A stretch of 64,000 bases of DNA, taken from NCBI RefSeq assembly GCF_001613145.1, contig NZ_BDBU01000005.1, positions 275,183 to 339,182 on the forward strand, in the 5' to 3' direction. Source of the stretch: Nocardia jejuensis NBRC 103114 (lineage in GTDB: Bacteria > Actinomycetota > Actinomycetes > Mycobacteriales > Mycobacteriaceae). Position 1 is the first letter of the stretch. The number at the start of each line of letters is the position of its first letter. The notes under the pieces are model-generated. The model did not search any database, was not told the origin of the DNA, and saw only the letters and a program-made list of their open reading frames with translations. Shown here in pieces: positions 9,161-18,333 of the stretch. The translations under genes were made by a program, and so were the position numbers.

Positions 9161-9556
9161 TCAGACCGTGCGGGCTCGGGCGAGTTCCCAGAACGCCCGC
9201 AGCGCGATGATCTTGCCCGCTGCGTTCACGCGGTAGGTGGCCACCAGGTCCACCTCCACGGACACCTCCGGGCGGGAGCTCGAAATCGTGCCGGTGAAGG
9301 CCACTTCGGAGCCGCAGGCGAACGAATCGGACCAGCGGAAGTCGATCACGCTGGGGGCGATGGCCAGGTCCCAGAAGGCGGCGATGGCCTCGAGCCCGAG
9401 GTGACCGTGACCCGCCGGGTCGTAGGGCGAGACGCCGATCGGATCCTGCACGCGCGCATTCGCGGCGAACAGCGCCAGCCACTCGTCCTTGCGCTTGGCG
9501 CGCACGGCGGCCTGGGAGGCGAGTCCGGCACGGCGAGCGGGATGTTCGGTCGGCAT
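9161..9556 (-). CDS. SnoaL-like / NTF2-fold protein
   Basis: A 131-residue protein with the layout of the SnoaL/ketosteroid-isomerase family: a helical start, a segment ending VQDPIGVSP, a central LEAIAAFWD helix and C-terminal strands with VEVDLVATYRV. Such cone-shaped proteins bind small hydrophobic molecules and some are isomerases or epoxide hydrolases; steroid and ketone clusters often contain one. It converges with the TetR gene, 25 bp between stops, and is not clearly part of the catabolic operon, though the neighbourhood would fit. No specific catalytic residue can be assigned with confidence. Confidence 0.75.
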   Translation of the reverse strand: MPTEHPARRAGLASQAAVRAKRKDEWLALFAANARVQDPIGVSPYDPAGHGHLGLEAIAAFWDLAIAPSVIDFRWSDSFACGSEVAFTGTISSSRPEVSVEVDLVATYRVNAAGKIIALRAFWELARARTV

Positions 9557-9694
9557 GCGGTCATTCTGACCGCGCGCCCGCCGTTACCGGAGTGTGATTC
9601 CGCCTGTCGGACAATGGATTCGATTCAGCGGAATCGGCACTTGACTACCGGAGACCGGTATTTCCGGCCTCCGGGGAAATGCGAGCCGCCGGAA

Positions 9695-9910
9695 TCAGTG
9701 GCTTGCCGCGGAACCCGAAACCCCGAATACACCGAGATCCTGCTGGTTCGGCTCGAGTTCGTTCCGGCCGTCGCCGTGGCATTCGGCCTCGGTCTTGCCC
9801 AATGCCTTGCAGGAAGCCCACGGGTCGAACAGCGGGACCGCGTTGGCGGGCACGTAAGTTCCGGCCGCGACGGCTGCCGCGAGACCGGCGATGACAATCA
9901 GCTTTTTCAC
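9695..9910 (-). CDS. Small secreted protein, unknown function
   Basis: A 71-residue predicted exported protein. A GTG at 9910 gives the N-terminus VKKLIVIAG followed by an Ala-rich hydrophobic stretch and a likely signal peptidase site after PANA. The mature part is about 47 residues, with two cysteines (ASCKAL, AECHGD) that could form a disulfide, and an acidic Asn/Gln-rich end. An in-frame GTG at 9946 would add 12 residues before the signal peptide and is less likely. No clear ribosome site is seen. I do not recognise the family; nearby genes give no hint of function. Confidence 0.6.
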   Translation of the reverse strand: MKKLIVIAGLAAAVAAGTYVPANAVPLFDPWASCKALGKTEAECHGDGRNELEPNQQDLGVFGVSGSAASH

Positions 9911-9972
9911 AGAAACAGGCTGCCACGGACACGCCGAATTCACCAAGCGATCGGTGAATCAGGCGTTTCCGG

Positions 9973-10749
9973 TCATGCCGCCCGCGCGGCGAGAAGTGAA
10001 TTCGCGGCCGTGCGATAGCGATCGATCAGCAATCGGACCACCGCGGGATGCACGCCGATGGGGTCCGCGACACCGTCCGCACCCGCCGCATGCAGCCGCT
10101 CGTGGAACAGGCCGTGCGCGAGCAGGTAGGAGGCGACGAACACCCGGCGGGCGCCGGAATCGCGCAGTCCGGCAACCACTTCCGGAACTCGCGGCTCACC
10201 GGTCGCGATGTAGGCGATGCGCACCGGAGCGCCGATCTGCCCGGCCAGCAGCCCCGCCGCACGCCGGACATCCTGGCGCGCACGGGCATCGGAGGAACCC
10301 GCGGCGGCGAAGACCACCGCGTCGCCCGGACGCCAGCCCGCGGCGCGCAACCGCATCCGCATGACCGCGGCCAACGCCGGATCCGGGCCCATGGCCTGGG
10401 TGACCGCGACCGCCTCGTGGGCACTCGCGGCCACCTCTCGCGGCACATCCTGATAGACGTGATAACCCGAGGCCAGGAACGCCGGAACCACCACCGCCGG
10501 AACGGGATCCAGGTTCCGCAGCACCTCGGCCGGGGACGGGCCCAGCACATCGACGAACGCGGTGCGCACCGCCGGAACCTCGGACGGCGGCGTCGATGCG
10601 GCCCCGAACGCCGCACCGGCGCCGGTCCGGGGAAGCGCGTGCGAGCGGGAAAACTCCTGCGCCACAGCCTCGGCCAGATCGGCGATCATCTGTACGCCCT
10701 TGGCGCTCCGGGTGCCGTGTGCGACCAGGACCAGGGCGGGGGTGCTCAC
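9973..10749 (-). CDS. Sirohydrochlorin chelatase-like (CbiX/SirB) protein
   Basis: A 258-residue class II chelatase-type protein. It opens with LVLVAHGTRS, whose histidine is the usual metal-site residue, and later has PAFLASGYHVYQD with a second candidate ligand histidine; two chelatase-like halves are recognisable. CbiX/SirB enzymes insert Fe or Co into sirohydrochlorin. The GTG at 10749 overlaps the upstream stop (GTGA) and gives the family N-terminus. The gene ends the narK-nirB-nirD-hemD-like operon, so ferrochelation to siroheme, the prosthetic group of NirB, is the natural role. Metal preference cannot be read from sequence. Confidence 0.85.
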   Translation of the reverse strand: MSTPALVLVAHGTRSAKGVQMIADLAEAVAQEFSRSHALPRTGAGAAFGAASTPPSEVPAVRTAFVDVLGPSPAEVLRNLDPVPAVVVPAFLASGYHVYQDVPREVAASAHEAVAVTQAMGPDPALAAVMRMRLRAAGWRPGDAVVFAAAGSSDARARQDVRRAAGLLAGQIGAPVRIAYIATGEPRVPEVVAGLRDSGARRVFVASYLLAHGLFHERLHAAGADGVADPIGVHPAVVRLLIDRYRTAANSLLAARAA

Positions 10750-12131
10750 CAGACCCCCGAAACCGGAGCCGGGCGGGTCGCCCGCACGGGCGCTCCGGAG
10801 CCGGTCACCGGCGGACGCGGCAGATCCGCGTGGCGAGCGGGAAAACCTTCGCGGGCGATCGCACCGGGGACCTGGGTGGCTTCCGGCGCGATCGGACGAG
10901 CGGGCACCGTCGGGAAGGCGCGCCGCGCACCCAGGCCCGGAGACCTCGGGAACGGCTGGGACACGATCGGTTCCATCGGCCGCGAGTTGTCGGTGCATTC
11001 GGCCGGGTCCAGGGCCAGGCGGTAGCCACGCTTCACCACGGTCTGGATGGCCTTGGGCGTACCGAGACCCGCGCGCAGCCGGGCGATGGCGGTCTCCACG
11101 GCGTGGGTGTCGTCACCGCCACCGGGCAGCGCCGCGAGCAGATCCTCGCGCGAGACCACGCGGCCGGGCTGGCGGGCCAGCGAACGCATCAGCGCCATCG
11201 GCGCGGGCGCGAGCTGCCGGACCTGGCCGTCCACCACGACACACGCGCCGCGCACGCTCAGGATGTGCCCGGCGGCCTGAATCCGGCTGGCGCGCCGGGG
11301 AAGTTCCTCGGCCACGTGCCGGGCCAGCGCACCCAGGCGGGCGCGGCCGGGCATGGAACAGGTGACCCCGAGCTCCTCGAGCGGGGCGGCGGTGATCGGG
11401 CCGACGCAGGCCGGGAGGACCCGGGTGCGCATGGCGTGCAGGACGGCCTCGAGCAGGCCGGTTTCCTTGGCGCGCATCAGCAGTGAGGCCACCGCGGGCG
11501 CGCTGGTGAAGGTCACGCAGTCGATGCCCGCGGTGACGATCGCCTCGATGAGACGGTCCATCGGGGTGCGATCGTCCGGCGGCACCCAGCGATAGACCGG
11601 AACCGGAACCACATCGGCTCCGGCACAGCGCAATACCTCACAGAAATCCGGAACCGGCTCCCACTCGGTGGTCGCACCGTGCAGCTGCACCGCGATGCGC
11701 ACACCCTCGACGCCCTGTGCCAGCAGGTGATCGAGCACCTCGGCACTGGATTCGGAAGCGGGAGACCACTCTTCGCGCAGTTCTGCGGCGCGGATGGCGC
11801 CCTTGGCCTTGGGGCCGCGGGCCAGCAGCCTGGTGGTGCCCAGCGCGATTCGCAGGTCCTCGGCCAGACCCCAGCCCTCGGCGGCCTCCATCCAGCCGCG
11901 GAAGCCGATACCGGTGGTGGCCACGGCGATCTGCGGCGGATCGGCCACGAGCCGGCGCGTCACGCGCTCGAGCTCGGTGTCGTCCGAGAGCGGAATGATT
12001 CGGATGGCCGCGGCGGTGACGACGTTCGCGCCGCGCCGGGTGAGCAGGGTGCCGAGTTCGTCCGCACGCCGCGCGGCCGTGATGCCGACGGTGAAGCCGG
12101 CCAGCGGGGTGCCCGCGTCGAGCTCGGTCAT
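10746..12131 (-). CDS. Uroporphyrinogen-III synthase-like protein fused to winged-helix DNA-binding domain
   Basis: A 461-residue protein. Residues about 1-270 resemble HemD, which makes the tetrapyrrole precursor uroporphyrinogen III: GFTVGITAARRADEL at the start, FTSAPAV in the middle, and ACVGPITAAPLEELG. Residues about 285-375 form an OmpR/PhoB-type winged helix (MRSLARQPGRVVSREDLL, then TAIARLRAGLG and VVKRGYRL). The last 85 residues are Pro/Arg-rich and probably disordered. M. tuberculosis Rv0260c has the same fusion. Stop and start codons overlap both neighbours, so it is cotranscribed with nirD and cbiX. It may make siroheme precursor, regulate transcription, or both; the family does not settle this. 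Confidence 0.88.
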   Translation of the reverse strand: MTELDAGTPLAGFTVGITAARRADELGTLLTRRGANVVTAAAIRIIPLSDDTELERVTRRLVADPPQIAVATTGIGFRGWMEAAEGWGLAEDLRIALGTTRLLARGPKAKGAIRAAELREEWSPASESSAEVLDHLLAQGVEGVRIAVQLHGATTEWEPVPDFCEVLRCAGADVVPVPVYRWVPPDDRTPMDRLIEAIVTAGIDCVTFTSAPAVASLLMRAKETGLLEAVLHAMRTRVLPACVGPITAAPLEELGVTCSMPGRARLGALARHVAEELPRRASRIQAAGHILSVRGACVVVDGQVRQLAPAPMALMRSLARQPGRVVSREDLLAALPGGGDDTHAVETAIARLRAGLGTPKAIQTVVKRGYRLALDPAECTDNSRPMEPIVSQPFPRSPGLGARRAFPTVPARPIAPEATQVPGAIAREGFPARHADLPRPPVTGSGAPVRATRPAPVSGVW

Positions 12132-12520
12132 GCCGTACCACCGGGGACGTCGAGTGGGTCGTTCGCGACCGCGACCACGCCATCGACGACTCGGACCGCG
12201 TACACCGGCACCGAGGTGGACTCGTCGTCCAGGCAGCGTCCGTCGATCAGCGAGAAGGCCTGCTTGAGCAGCGGGGACGCCACGACCGGCACGCCGGCCC
12301 GATCACCGACTATGCCGCGGGACATGACCGCCGCCCGGCCGAACGGATCGATGTTGCCGAGCGCGAAGAGCGTGCCCTCGGTGGTCAGGAACAGGGCCGC
12401 CTGGCGGCCGCCCTTCAAGAGAACCGCAACACCGCGGCCGGGAATCAAGTAATCCAGTCGGCAAGCCTGCGTCCAGCCGGTGGTGCTGGTGGCGGTGCCT
12501 GGTGTGTCGATCACGGTCAT
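12128..12520 (-). CDS. nirD: Nitrite reductase small subunit NirD
   Basis: A 130-residue small subunit of the NADH-dependent assimilatory nitrite reductase. It has the Rieske-like beta fold of NirD without the Cys/His cluster ligands: ALFLTTEGTLFALGNIDPFGRAAVMSRGIVGD is the conserved core, and PLLKQAFSL the C-terminal strand pair. It follows nirB by 64 bp and overlaps the HemD-like gene by 4 bp. It acts in the cytoplasm with NirB, reducing nitrite to ammonium. Confidence 0.95.
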   Translation of the reverse strand: MTVIDTPGTATSTTGWTQACRLDYLIPGRGVAVLLKGGRQAALFLTTEGTLFALGNIDPFGRAAVMSRGIVGDRAGVPVVASPLLKQAFSLIDGRCLDDESTSVPVYAVRVVDGVVAVANDPLDVPGGTA

Positions 12521-12584
12521 CGGTCTTCTCCTCCGAACGCCTTACCTATTGGTACCGACGTCCTGTTTCCAAGCGGTTAAGCAG

Positions 12585-15146
12585 TCATTTCCCGTGCGTG
12601 GCGGCGTCCACGTTCTTCGTCACACCGACCGGAAGGTCTGGAATGCCCAGCAGGACCGGAACCTTGCGTTCACCGCTGTCATCGAAGGAAATGGTGGGGT
12701 CGGTCTCCTCCGGCGCGTTCACGAAAGTGACGAAGCGCGAGAGCTTCTCCTCGTCGTCCAGGACCGCGGCCCACTCGTCCCGGTACCCCGCGACGTGGCG
12801 TTCCATGCTGATCTCGAGATCCTGCGCGATACCGAGGCTGTCCTCGCAGACGACCTGCTTGAGGTAGTCGATCCCGCCTTCGAGGGCCTCCTGCCACGGC
12901 GCGGTGCGCTGCAGCCGGTCCGCGGTGCGGATGTAGAACATGAGGTACCGGTCGATGTAGCTGATCAGGGTGTCGTCGTCCAGCTCACCGGCCAGCAGCA
13001 CGGCGTGCTTCGGGGTCAGACCACCGTTGCCGCCGACGTACAGGTTCCAGCCGTTCTCGGTGGCGATGACGCCGACGTCCTTGCCGCGCGCCTCCGCGCA
13101 CTCGCGCGCACAGCCCGACACGCCCAGCTTGAGCTTGTGCGGGGAACGCAGACCACGGTAGCGCTTCTCCAGCAGCACGGCCATGCCGACCGAATCCTGC
13201 TGACCGTAGCGGCACCAGGTCGAGCCGACGCAGGACTTCACCGTGCGCAGCGACTTGCCGTACGCGTGACCCGACTCCATGCCGGCGTCGACCAGGCGCT
13301 TCCAGATCGGGGGCAGCTGCTCCACGCGGGCGCCGAACAGGTCGATGCGCTGACCGCCGGTGACCTTCACGTACAGGCCGAATTCCTTTGCCACCTCACC
13401 GATCACGATGAGCTGCTCGGCGGTGACCTCACCACCGGGCATGCGCGGCACCACCGAGTAGGTGCCGTTCTTCTGCAGGTTGGCCAGGAAGTGATCGTTG
13501 GTGTCCTGCAGGGCGGCCTGCTCGCCGTCCAGGATGTGATCGCTGGAGGTCGAGGCCAGCACGGAGGCGACCGTCGGCTTGCAGATATCGCAGCCGGATC
13601 CCTTGCCGTACTTGGCGATCAGACCCGAGAAGGTGCGGATGCCGGTGCTCTGCACGATGTGGAACAGCTCGGCGCGCGACTGCGAGAAGTGCTCGCAGAG
13701 CGACTTGGAGACCGCGACGCCCGACTGCTCCAGCAGCTTCTTGAGCATGGGAACGCAACCGCCGCAGGAGGTTCCGGCATTGGTGCTGCTCTTGATGCCC
13801 GGGACGTCGCAGGCGCCCTCGGCGATGGCCCCGCAGATCGAGCCCTTGGACACGTTGTTGCAGGAGCAGATCTGCGCGTCGTCGGGCAGCGCGTCCGCAC
13901 CCAGTTCCGCACCGGCCGGGGAGATCAGCGCCGCCGGATCGGCGGGCAGCGGACGCCCGACCAGCGGGCGCAGCGCCGAGTACTGGGTGGCGTCGCCGAC
14001 CAGCACGCCGCCGAGCAGGGTCTTGGCGTCATCGGAGACGACGAGCTTGGCGTAGGTGCCCTTGGCGGCGTCGTGCAGCACCACCGACAGCGCGCCCTCG
14101 GTGGTGGCGTGCGCGTCGCCGAAGCTGGCCACGTCCACCCCGAGCAGCTTGAGCTTGGTGGACAGATCCGCGCCGGGGAACTCCCCCGCGCCGCCGAGCA
14201 GACGGTCCGCGACGATCTCGGCGGTGGTGTAGCCGGGAGCGACCAGGCCGTAGCACACCCCCTCCACCGCGGCGACTTCGCCGACCGCGTAGATGTTCGG
14301 GTCCGAGGTCCGCATGCCCAGATCGGTGATCACCCCGCCGCGCGGGCCGACCTCGATGCCCGAGGTGCGGGCGATCTCGTCGCGCGGGCGGATGCCGGCG
14401 GCGAAGATCACGACCGCCGCGCGCACCTGCGACTCGTCGGAGAAGGAGACCCGCAGCCGGTCCGCGAGCGAGGCGCCCTCGACCGTCTCGATGGCGGAGG
14501 TGCCGACACCGGTGTGCACGTGCAGGCCCAGCTCGGTGACCAGCTGCTCCAGGATCGCGCCGCCGCCCTCGTCGATCTGGGCGGGCATCAGCCACCTGTT
14601 GTACTCGACCACGTGCGGGGTCATGCCCAGCAGCCGCAGCGCGTTCGCCGCTTCCAGGCCGAGCAGACCACCACCGACCACCACGCCGACCGCGCCGGGA
14701 CCGGCGGCCTCGGCCGCGGCCCGGATGCCGTCCAGGTCCTCGAGCGTGCGGTAGACGAAGCAGCCCTCGGAGTCGTGGCCCGGCACCGGCGGCACGAAGG
14801 CGTAGGAACCGGTCGCGAGAACCAGTGCGTCGTAACCGATCACGTCTCCCGAGGAGGTGGTGACCTTGCGGGCGTTGCGGTCGATGGCGTCGGCCTTCAC
14901 GCCCAGGCGCAGGTCCACCAGCGCGTCGCCGGCGTACTCGTTACCGGGCAGCGCCAGGTGCGCGGACTCCCAGACTCCCACGTAGCCGGAGAGACCGACG
15001 CGGTCGTACGCGGGCAGCTTCTCCTCGCTCAGCACCACCACCTGCCAGGTCGCGGCCTCGTCGCGGGCGCGCAGCGCCTCCACGAACCGGTGCCCGACCA
15101 TGCCGTGGCCGATGACAACCGCTGTCTTGCGTTCGATCCGGTTCAT
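12585..15146 (-). CDS. nirB: Nitrite reductase large subunit NirB
   Basis: An 853-residue siroheme-FeS-FAD enzyme that reduces nitrite to ammonium with NADH. Domains in order: an FAD/NAD oxidoreductase part (VVIGHGMVG near residue 10, GVVVGGGLLGLEAA near 155-168), a BFD-like [2Fe-2S] domain (C427, C429, C461, C464) with a second CxxC (C519, C522), then the sulfite/nitrite reductase half whose [4Fe-4S]-siroheme ligands are CX5C at C639/C645 and CX3C at C679/C683. The ATG at 15146 is chosen; AAGGGA precedes it. It lies 26 bp downstream of narK, so uptake and reduction are one transcription unit, probably GlnR-controlled. Confidence 0.97.
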   Translation of the reverse strand: MNRIERKTAVVIGHGMVGHRFVEALRARDEAATWQVVVLSEEKLPAYDRVGLSGYVGVWESAHLALPGNEYAGDALVDLRLGVKADAIDRNARKVTTSSGDVIGYDALVLATGSYAFVPPVPGHDSEGCFVYRTLEDLDGIRAAAEAAGPGAVGVVVGGGLLGLEAANALRLLGMTPHVVEYNRWLMPAQIDEGGGAILEQLVTELGLHVHTGVGTSAIETVEGASLADRLRVSFSDESQVRAAVVIFAAGIRPRDEIARTSGIEVGPRGGVITDLGMRTSDPNIYAVGEVAAVEGVCYGLVAPGYTTAEIVADRLLGGAGEFPGADLSTKLKLLGVDVASFGDAHATTEGALSVVLHDAAKGTYAKLVVSDDAKTLLGGVLVGDATQYSALRPLVGRPLPADPAALISPAGAELGADALPDDAQICSCNNVSKGSICGAIAEGACDVPGIKSSTNAGTSCGGCVPMLKKLLEQSGVAVSKSLCEHFSQSRAELFHIVQSTGIRTFSGLIAKYGKGSGCDICKPTVASVLASTSSDHILDGEQAALQDTNDHFLANLQKNGTYSVVPRMPGGEVTAEQLIVIGEVAKEFGLYVKVTGGQRIDLFGARVEQLPPIWKRLVDAGMESGHAYGKSLRTVKSCVGSTWCRYGQQDSVGMAVLLEKRYRGLRSPHKLKLGVSGCARECAEARGKDVGVIATENGWNLYVGGNGGLTPKHAVLLAGELDDDTLISYIDRYLMFYIRTADRLQRTAPWQEALEGGIDYLKQVVCEDSLGIAQDLEISMERHVAGYRDEWAAVLDDEEKLSRFVTFVNAPEETDPTISFDDSGERKVPVLLGIPDLPVGVTKNVDAATHGK

Positions 15147-15172
15147 GAGAGTCCCTTTCGCAGGTGGACGGT

Positions 15173-16663
15173 TCAGGCCCGTGCGGACGAGGTGGACGAG
15201 CTGGAGGAGGAGGCGCGATCGGCGGATTCCGCTTGCAGCACAAGGGCTTCGGCCTCGACGACAACCTCGTTGTCGGTGTCCGCGGACAGCGTGCGCAGGC
15301 TCGGGCGGCGCATGAAGACCGCCCAGCAGACCAGGGCGCACACCACGTAGAAGGCCATGAACACCCAGAACGCGGTGGTGGCGGACTTGGTGGAGGCGTA
15401 GGAGGAGCGCAGCACCAGGTTGATGCCGACCCCGCCCAGTGCGCCGATCGCGCCGACGAAGCCGATCAGCGCGCCGGAGGTGTTCTGCGCCCAGGCGGCG
15501 CGGGTGGCCGAATCACCGTGCAGGCTACGGGATTTCGCCTCGAACACCGACGGGATGATCTTGGTGACCGCGCCGTTGCCGAAGCCCGAGATGACGAACA
15601 GCGCGGTGAAGCCGATGCTCAGCGCGACCAGCACGCCGCCCTTGGGGCTGCCGGTGCCGTCGCCCATGGTGCTGGACACCGCGACCACCGCGGCGGCGGC
15701 GGTCATGGCTCCGAAGGTGTAGAGGGTGACCCGGCTGCCACCGATGCGGTCGGCCCACTTGCCGCCGTAGGGGCGAGCCAGCGAACCCAGCAGCGGGCCG
15801 ATGAAGGCGATCTGCGCGGCGTGCAGGGCGGCTGCGGCGGCGCTCGCGCCACCGGCCTTGAAGCTGATCTGCAGGACCTGACCGAACGCGAAGCTGTAGC
15901 CGATGAAGGAACCGAAGGTGCCGATGTACAGGAACGCGATGGCCCACGACTGCGGCACGCGCAGCGCCTCGAGCATGTAGGTCAGGTCGGCCTTCTGGTT
16001 CCTGACGTTGTCCATGAACAGCGCCGCACCCGTCGCGGCCAGCACGATCAGCGCGAGGTAGATCGCGCACACCACCGAGGCGTTGCCGTACGCGTTGCCC
16101 AGGGTCGCGATCACCGCCAGGCCGATCAGCTGAATCACCGGCACGCCGATATTGCCGCCGCCCGCGTTCATGCCCAGCGCCCAGCCCTTGAGCCGCTGCG
16201 GATAGAAGACGTTGATGTTCGACATCGAGGAGGAGAAGTTGCCGCCGCCCAGGCCCGCGAAGGCCGCCACGATCAGGAACGTGGTGTACGAGGTGCCCGG
16301 CTGATTGATGAAGTACAGGGTCAGCAGCACCGGGATCAGCAGCGCCAGCGCACTGAAGATCGTCCAGTTGCGACCGCCGAACTTCGCCGTGGCGACGGTG
16401 TACGGAATCCGCATGAGGCCACCGACCAGGGTGGGCACCGCGCCCAGGAAGAACTTGCCCGCGGTGTCGATGCCGAACACATCGGTCGGCATGAACAGCA
16501 CCATCACCGACCAGATGGACCACACCGAGAAGCCGATGTGCTCGGCGAACACCGACCACACCAGATTGCGGCGAGCGATGTCCTTACCGCCGGCTTCCCA
16601 AGCCTGGACATCCTCGGCATCCCAGTGCGCGATGTCGTGATTGCGCTTCAGCGTCGTGAACAA
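15173..16663 (-). CDS. narK: Nitrate/nitrite transporter NarK (operon copy)
   Basis: A 496-residue, 12-helix major facilitator of the nitrate-nitrite porter family. The family signatures are clear: GGGNFSSSMSNINVF in helix 5, GGGNIGVPV following it, and GFGNGAVTKIIP in the second half. The C-terminus is a long, Ser-rich acidic cytoplasmic tail. A TTG at 16663 is the preferred start because AGGAGG lies 5 nt upstream. It heads the narK-nirB-nirD operon and brings nitrate or nitrite in for assimilation; the same order of functions is found around narK3 in M. tuberculosis. A second NarK lies at 19.2 kb. Confidence 0.95.
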   Translation of the reverse strand: MFTTLKRNHDIAHWDAEDVQAWEAGGKDIARRNLVWSVFAEHIGFSVWSIWSVMVLFMPTDVFGIDTAGKFFLGAVPTLVGGLMRIPYTVATAKFGGRNWTIFSALALLIPVLLTLYFINQPGTSYTTFLIVAAFAGLGGGNFSSSMSNINVFYPQRLKGWALGMNAGGGNIGVPVIQLIGLAVIATLGNAYGNASVVCAIYLALIVLAATGAALFMDNVRNQKADLTYMLEALRVPQSWAIAFLYIGTFGSFIGYSFAFGQVLQISFKAGGASAAAAALHAAQIAFIGPLLGSLARPYGGKWADRIGGSRVTLYTFGAMTAAAAVVAVSSTMGDGTGSPKGGVLVALSIGFTALFVISGFGNGAVTKIIPSVFEAKSRSLHGDSATRAAWAQNTSGALIGFVGAIGALGGVGINLVLRSSYASTKSATTAFWVFMAFYVVCALVCWAVFMRRPSLRTLSADTDNEVVVEAEALVLQAESADRASSSSSSTSSARA

Positions 16664-16788
16664 GGGTCCTCCTGAAATCGGATGACCCAAAGGTAGAAAA
16701 CCGGTATTGCGGCAATGCTGCGCGAAATGACCGCTGAATCAACGGTTGCTCACGGGACGCCGGAATCCACGGTGAGAACGCACCCTAT

Positions 16789-16825
16789 GTTTCCGCGGTG
16801 TGACACAACGGTTTCCACGCGTCAC
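16789..16825 (-). promoter_or_regulatory. GlnR-type binding site upstream of narK-nirBD
   Basis: Read on the minus strand the site is GTGAC-N5-GAAAC-N6-GTCAC-N6-GAAAC. This is the two-a/two-b half-site pattern known for actinobacterial GlnR (gTnAC-n6-GaAAC repeated), with one spacer shorter by one base. It ends about 125 bp before the narK start. GlnR control of nirBD is established in mycobacteria, so the site predicts activation under nitrogen limitation. Binding here is inferred. Confidence 0.7.
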
Positions 16826-16919
16826 GAACGGCCGAAAACGCCGAATGCCGACCGTGAGGTGAGAGCGTCGCCACACAGCATGGCGCGTGCCTCACGGGTC
16901 GGCAACTCGGGCGGTGAAA

Positions 16920-18266
16920 TCAGTGCCAGGTGTCCTCGAGCATGCGCGGCTTGCACGCCTGCCAGGCTCCGGCCAGCAGCACCAGCACCGCGACCACGAG
17001 GAAGCCGAACGGCGCCAGCCAACCTCCGGTCATCGAGTGCAGCGTGCCGAACAGCAGCGGGCCCACACATGCCACGAGGTAGCCGACGCCCTGGGTGAAA
17101 CCGGACAGGGCGGCCGAGCCGGCGGCCGAACGGGTACGCAGGTTGATCAGCGTCAGCGCCATCGGGAAGGTCGAGGGCCCAAGTCCCAGGAGCACCACCC
17201 ACAGCAGCGGTGCGCTCATCGGAGCGATCAGCAATCCCGCGAAACCCGCGAAAAAGAAGACCGCACAACCGATCACGACGGGGAACGGATTGCGCATGCG
17301 GCCGGTGACGATGGGCGCGGACAGCGCCGCCACCAGACCGATCAGGGCGAAGATGCCGACCATGCTGCCGCCGTACGCGGCGCTGGCGCCGGCGTCGGAG
17401 AAGATCGAGGGCATCCAGGCGAACATGGAATAGGTGATCAGCGAGGTCATGCCGAACATCAGGGCCATGCCCCAGGCCAGCGGCGACCGCCACACCTGAC
17501 CGGTGGCCTCGACGGGGGCGACGGGAATGTCGGTGCCGTCCGCGAGCGCGTGCTGACGACGCACCCGCAGCACGGCCAGCCACGGCAGCACGGCCAGGAT
17601 CGGCAGCAGCGCCCACACGCCCAGCGATACGCGCCACCCGTGCGACTCGGCGATCGGCACCGCGATCAGCGCCGGAACGACCGTGCCCAGCTGCACCATC
17701 ACGATGTAGACCGAGGACAGCAGCGCCAGTCGATCGGAGAAGTACCGTTTGACCAGCGGCGGGATCACCACGTTTCCGATGCCCATACCGGTCAGCGCCA
17801 GCGCGGAGAACGCCAGCAGCGACCAGGTGTCCGGCACGATCGAGCGCACCGCGGAACCGACCGCGGTCAGCACCATGGCGGTCAGCGCGGTGGCCTCCAG
17901 GCCCAGGCGGCGGGTCAGGAGTGGGGTGAGCAGGCCCGCGGCGGCGAACATCAGGGTCGGGATCATGCCGAACACGCCGACGACGGCGGTCGAATAGCCG
18001 ATGTCGTCGCCGATGCGGGCCGCCAGCGGGGAGAAGGCGGTCACGGCGATGCGCAGGGTGAGCGCGGACATCAGGATCGCGGCCAGCACCAGCAGGCGGC
18101 CCTCGATCAGCGAACGCTTGCGCCGGGTGAGTGCTGCGGTCGATGCCGGATCCTGCGCGGTACGCGGGGGCTCCACGGCATGTCGCTGCTCGACGATCGC
18201 GTTCTTCCGGGAGGCAGAAGAAAGGCCCCCGGTGGGGGCCCCGGTCTCGTTCAAGGTCGCAGTCAC
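16920..18266 (-). CDS. Major facilitator transporter, CynX/NimT-like
   Basis: A 448-residue protein with 12 predicted hydrophobic helices preceded by a roughly 55-residue polar N-terminus. The helices LVLAAILMSALTLRIAVTAF, FGMIPTLMFAAAG and LLGLGPSTFPMALTLINLR match the cyanate/2-nitroimidazole transporter branch of the major facilitator superfamily. The GTG at 18266 is the most plausible start; no ribosome site is visible, so a leaderless mRNA is possible. It diverges from a FadR-type GntR regulator 68 bp away, which probably controls it. Substrate unknown; placement between two nitrate transporters may be accidental. Confidence 0.85.
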   Translation of the reverse strand: MTATLNETGAPTGGLSSASRKNAIVEQRHAVEPPRTAQDPASTAALTRRKRSLIEGRLLVLAAILMSALTLRIAVTAFSPLAARIGDDIGYSTAVVGVFGMIPTLMFAAAGLLTPLLTRRLGLEATALTAMVLTAVGSAVRSIVPDTWSLLAFSALALTGMGIGNVVIPPLVKRYFSDRLALLSSVYIVMVQLGTVVPALIAVPIAESHGWRVSLGVWALLPILAVLPWLAVLRVRRQHALADGTDIPVAPVEATGQVWRSPLAWGMALMFGMTSLITYSMFAWMPSIFSDAGASAAYGGSMVGIFALIGLVAALSAPIVTGRMRNPFPVVIGCAVFFFAGFAGLLIAPMSAPLLWVVLLGLGPSTFPMALTLINLRTRSAAGSAALSGFTQGVGYLVACVGPLLFGTLHSMTGGWLAPFGFLVVAVLVLLAGAWQACKPRMLEDTWH

Positions 18267-18333
18267 CGGGAAATCATAGGATGACCCGATGATGTGACGC
18301 AATGGAAATGTGAGGCACGGTACGCTGTTGCTC

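Noticed and set aside
12480..15350. Long plus-strand open frame opposite nirB and nirD
   Set aside because: A third-position GC effect; the minus-strand genes carry all cofactor motifs, and this frame has none.
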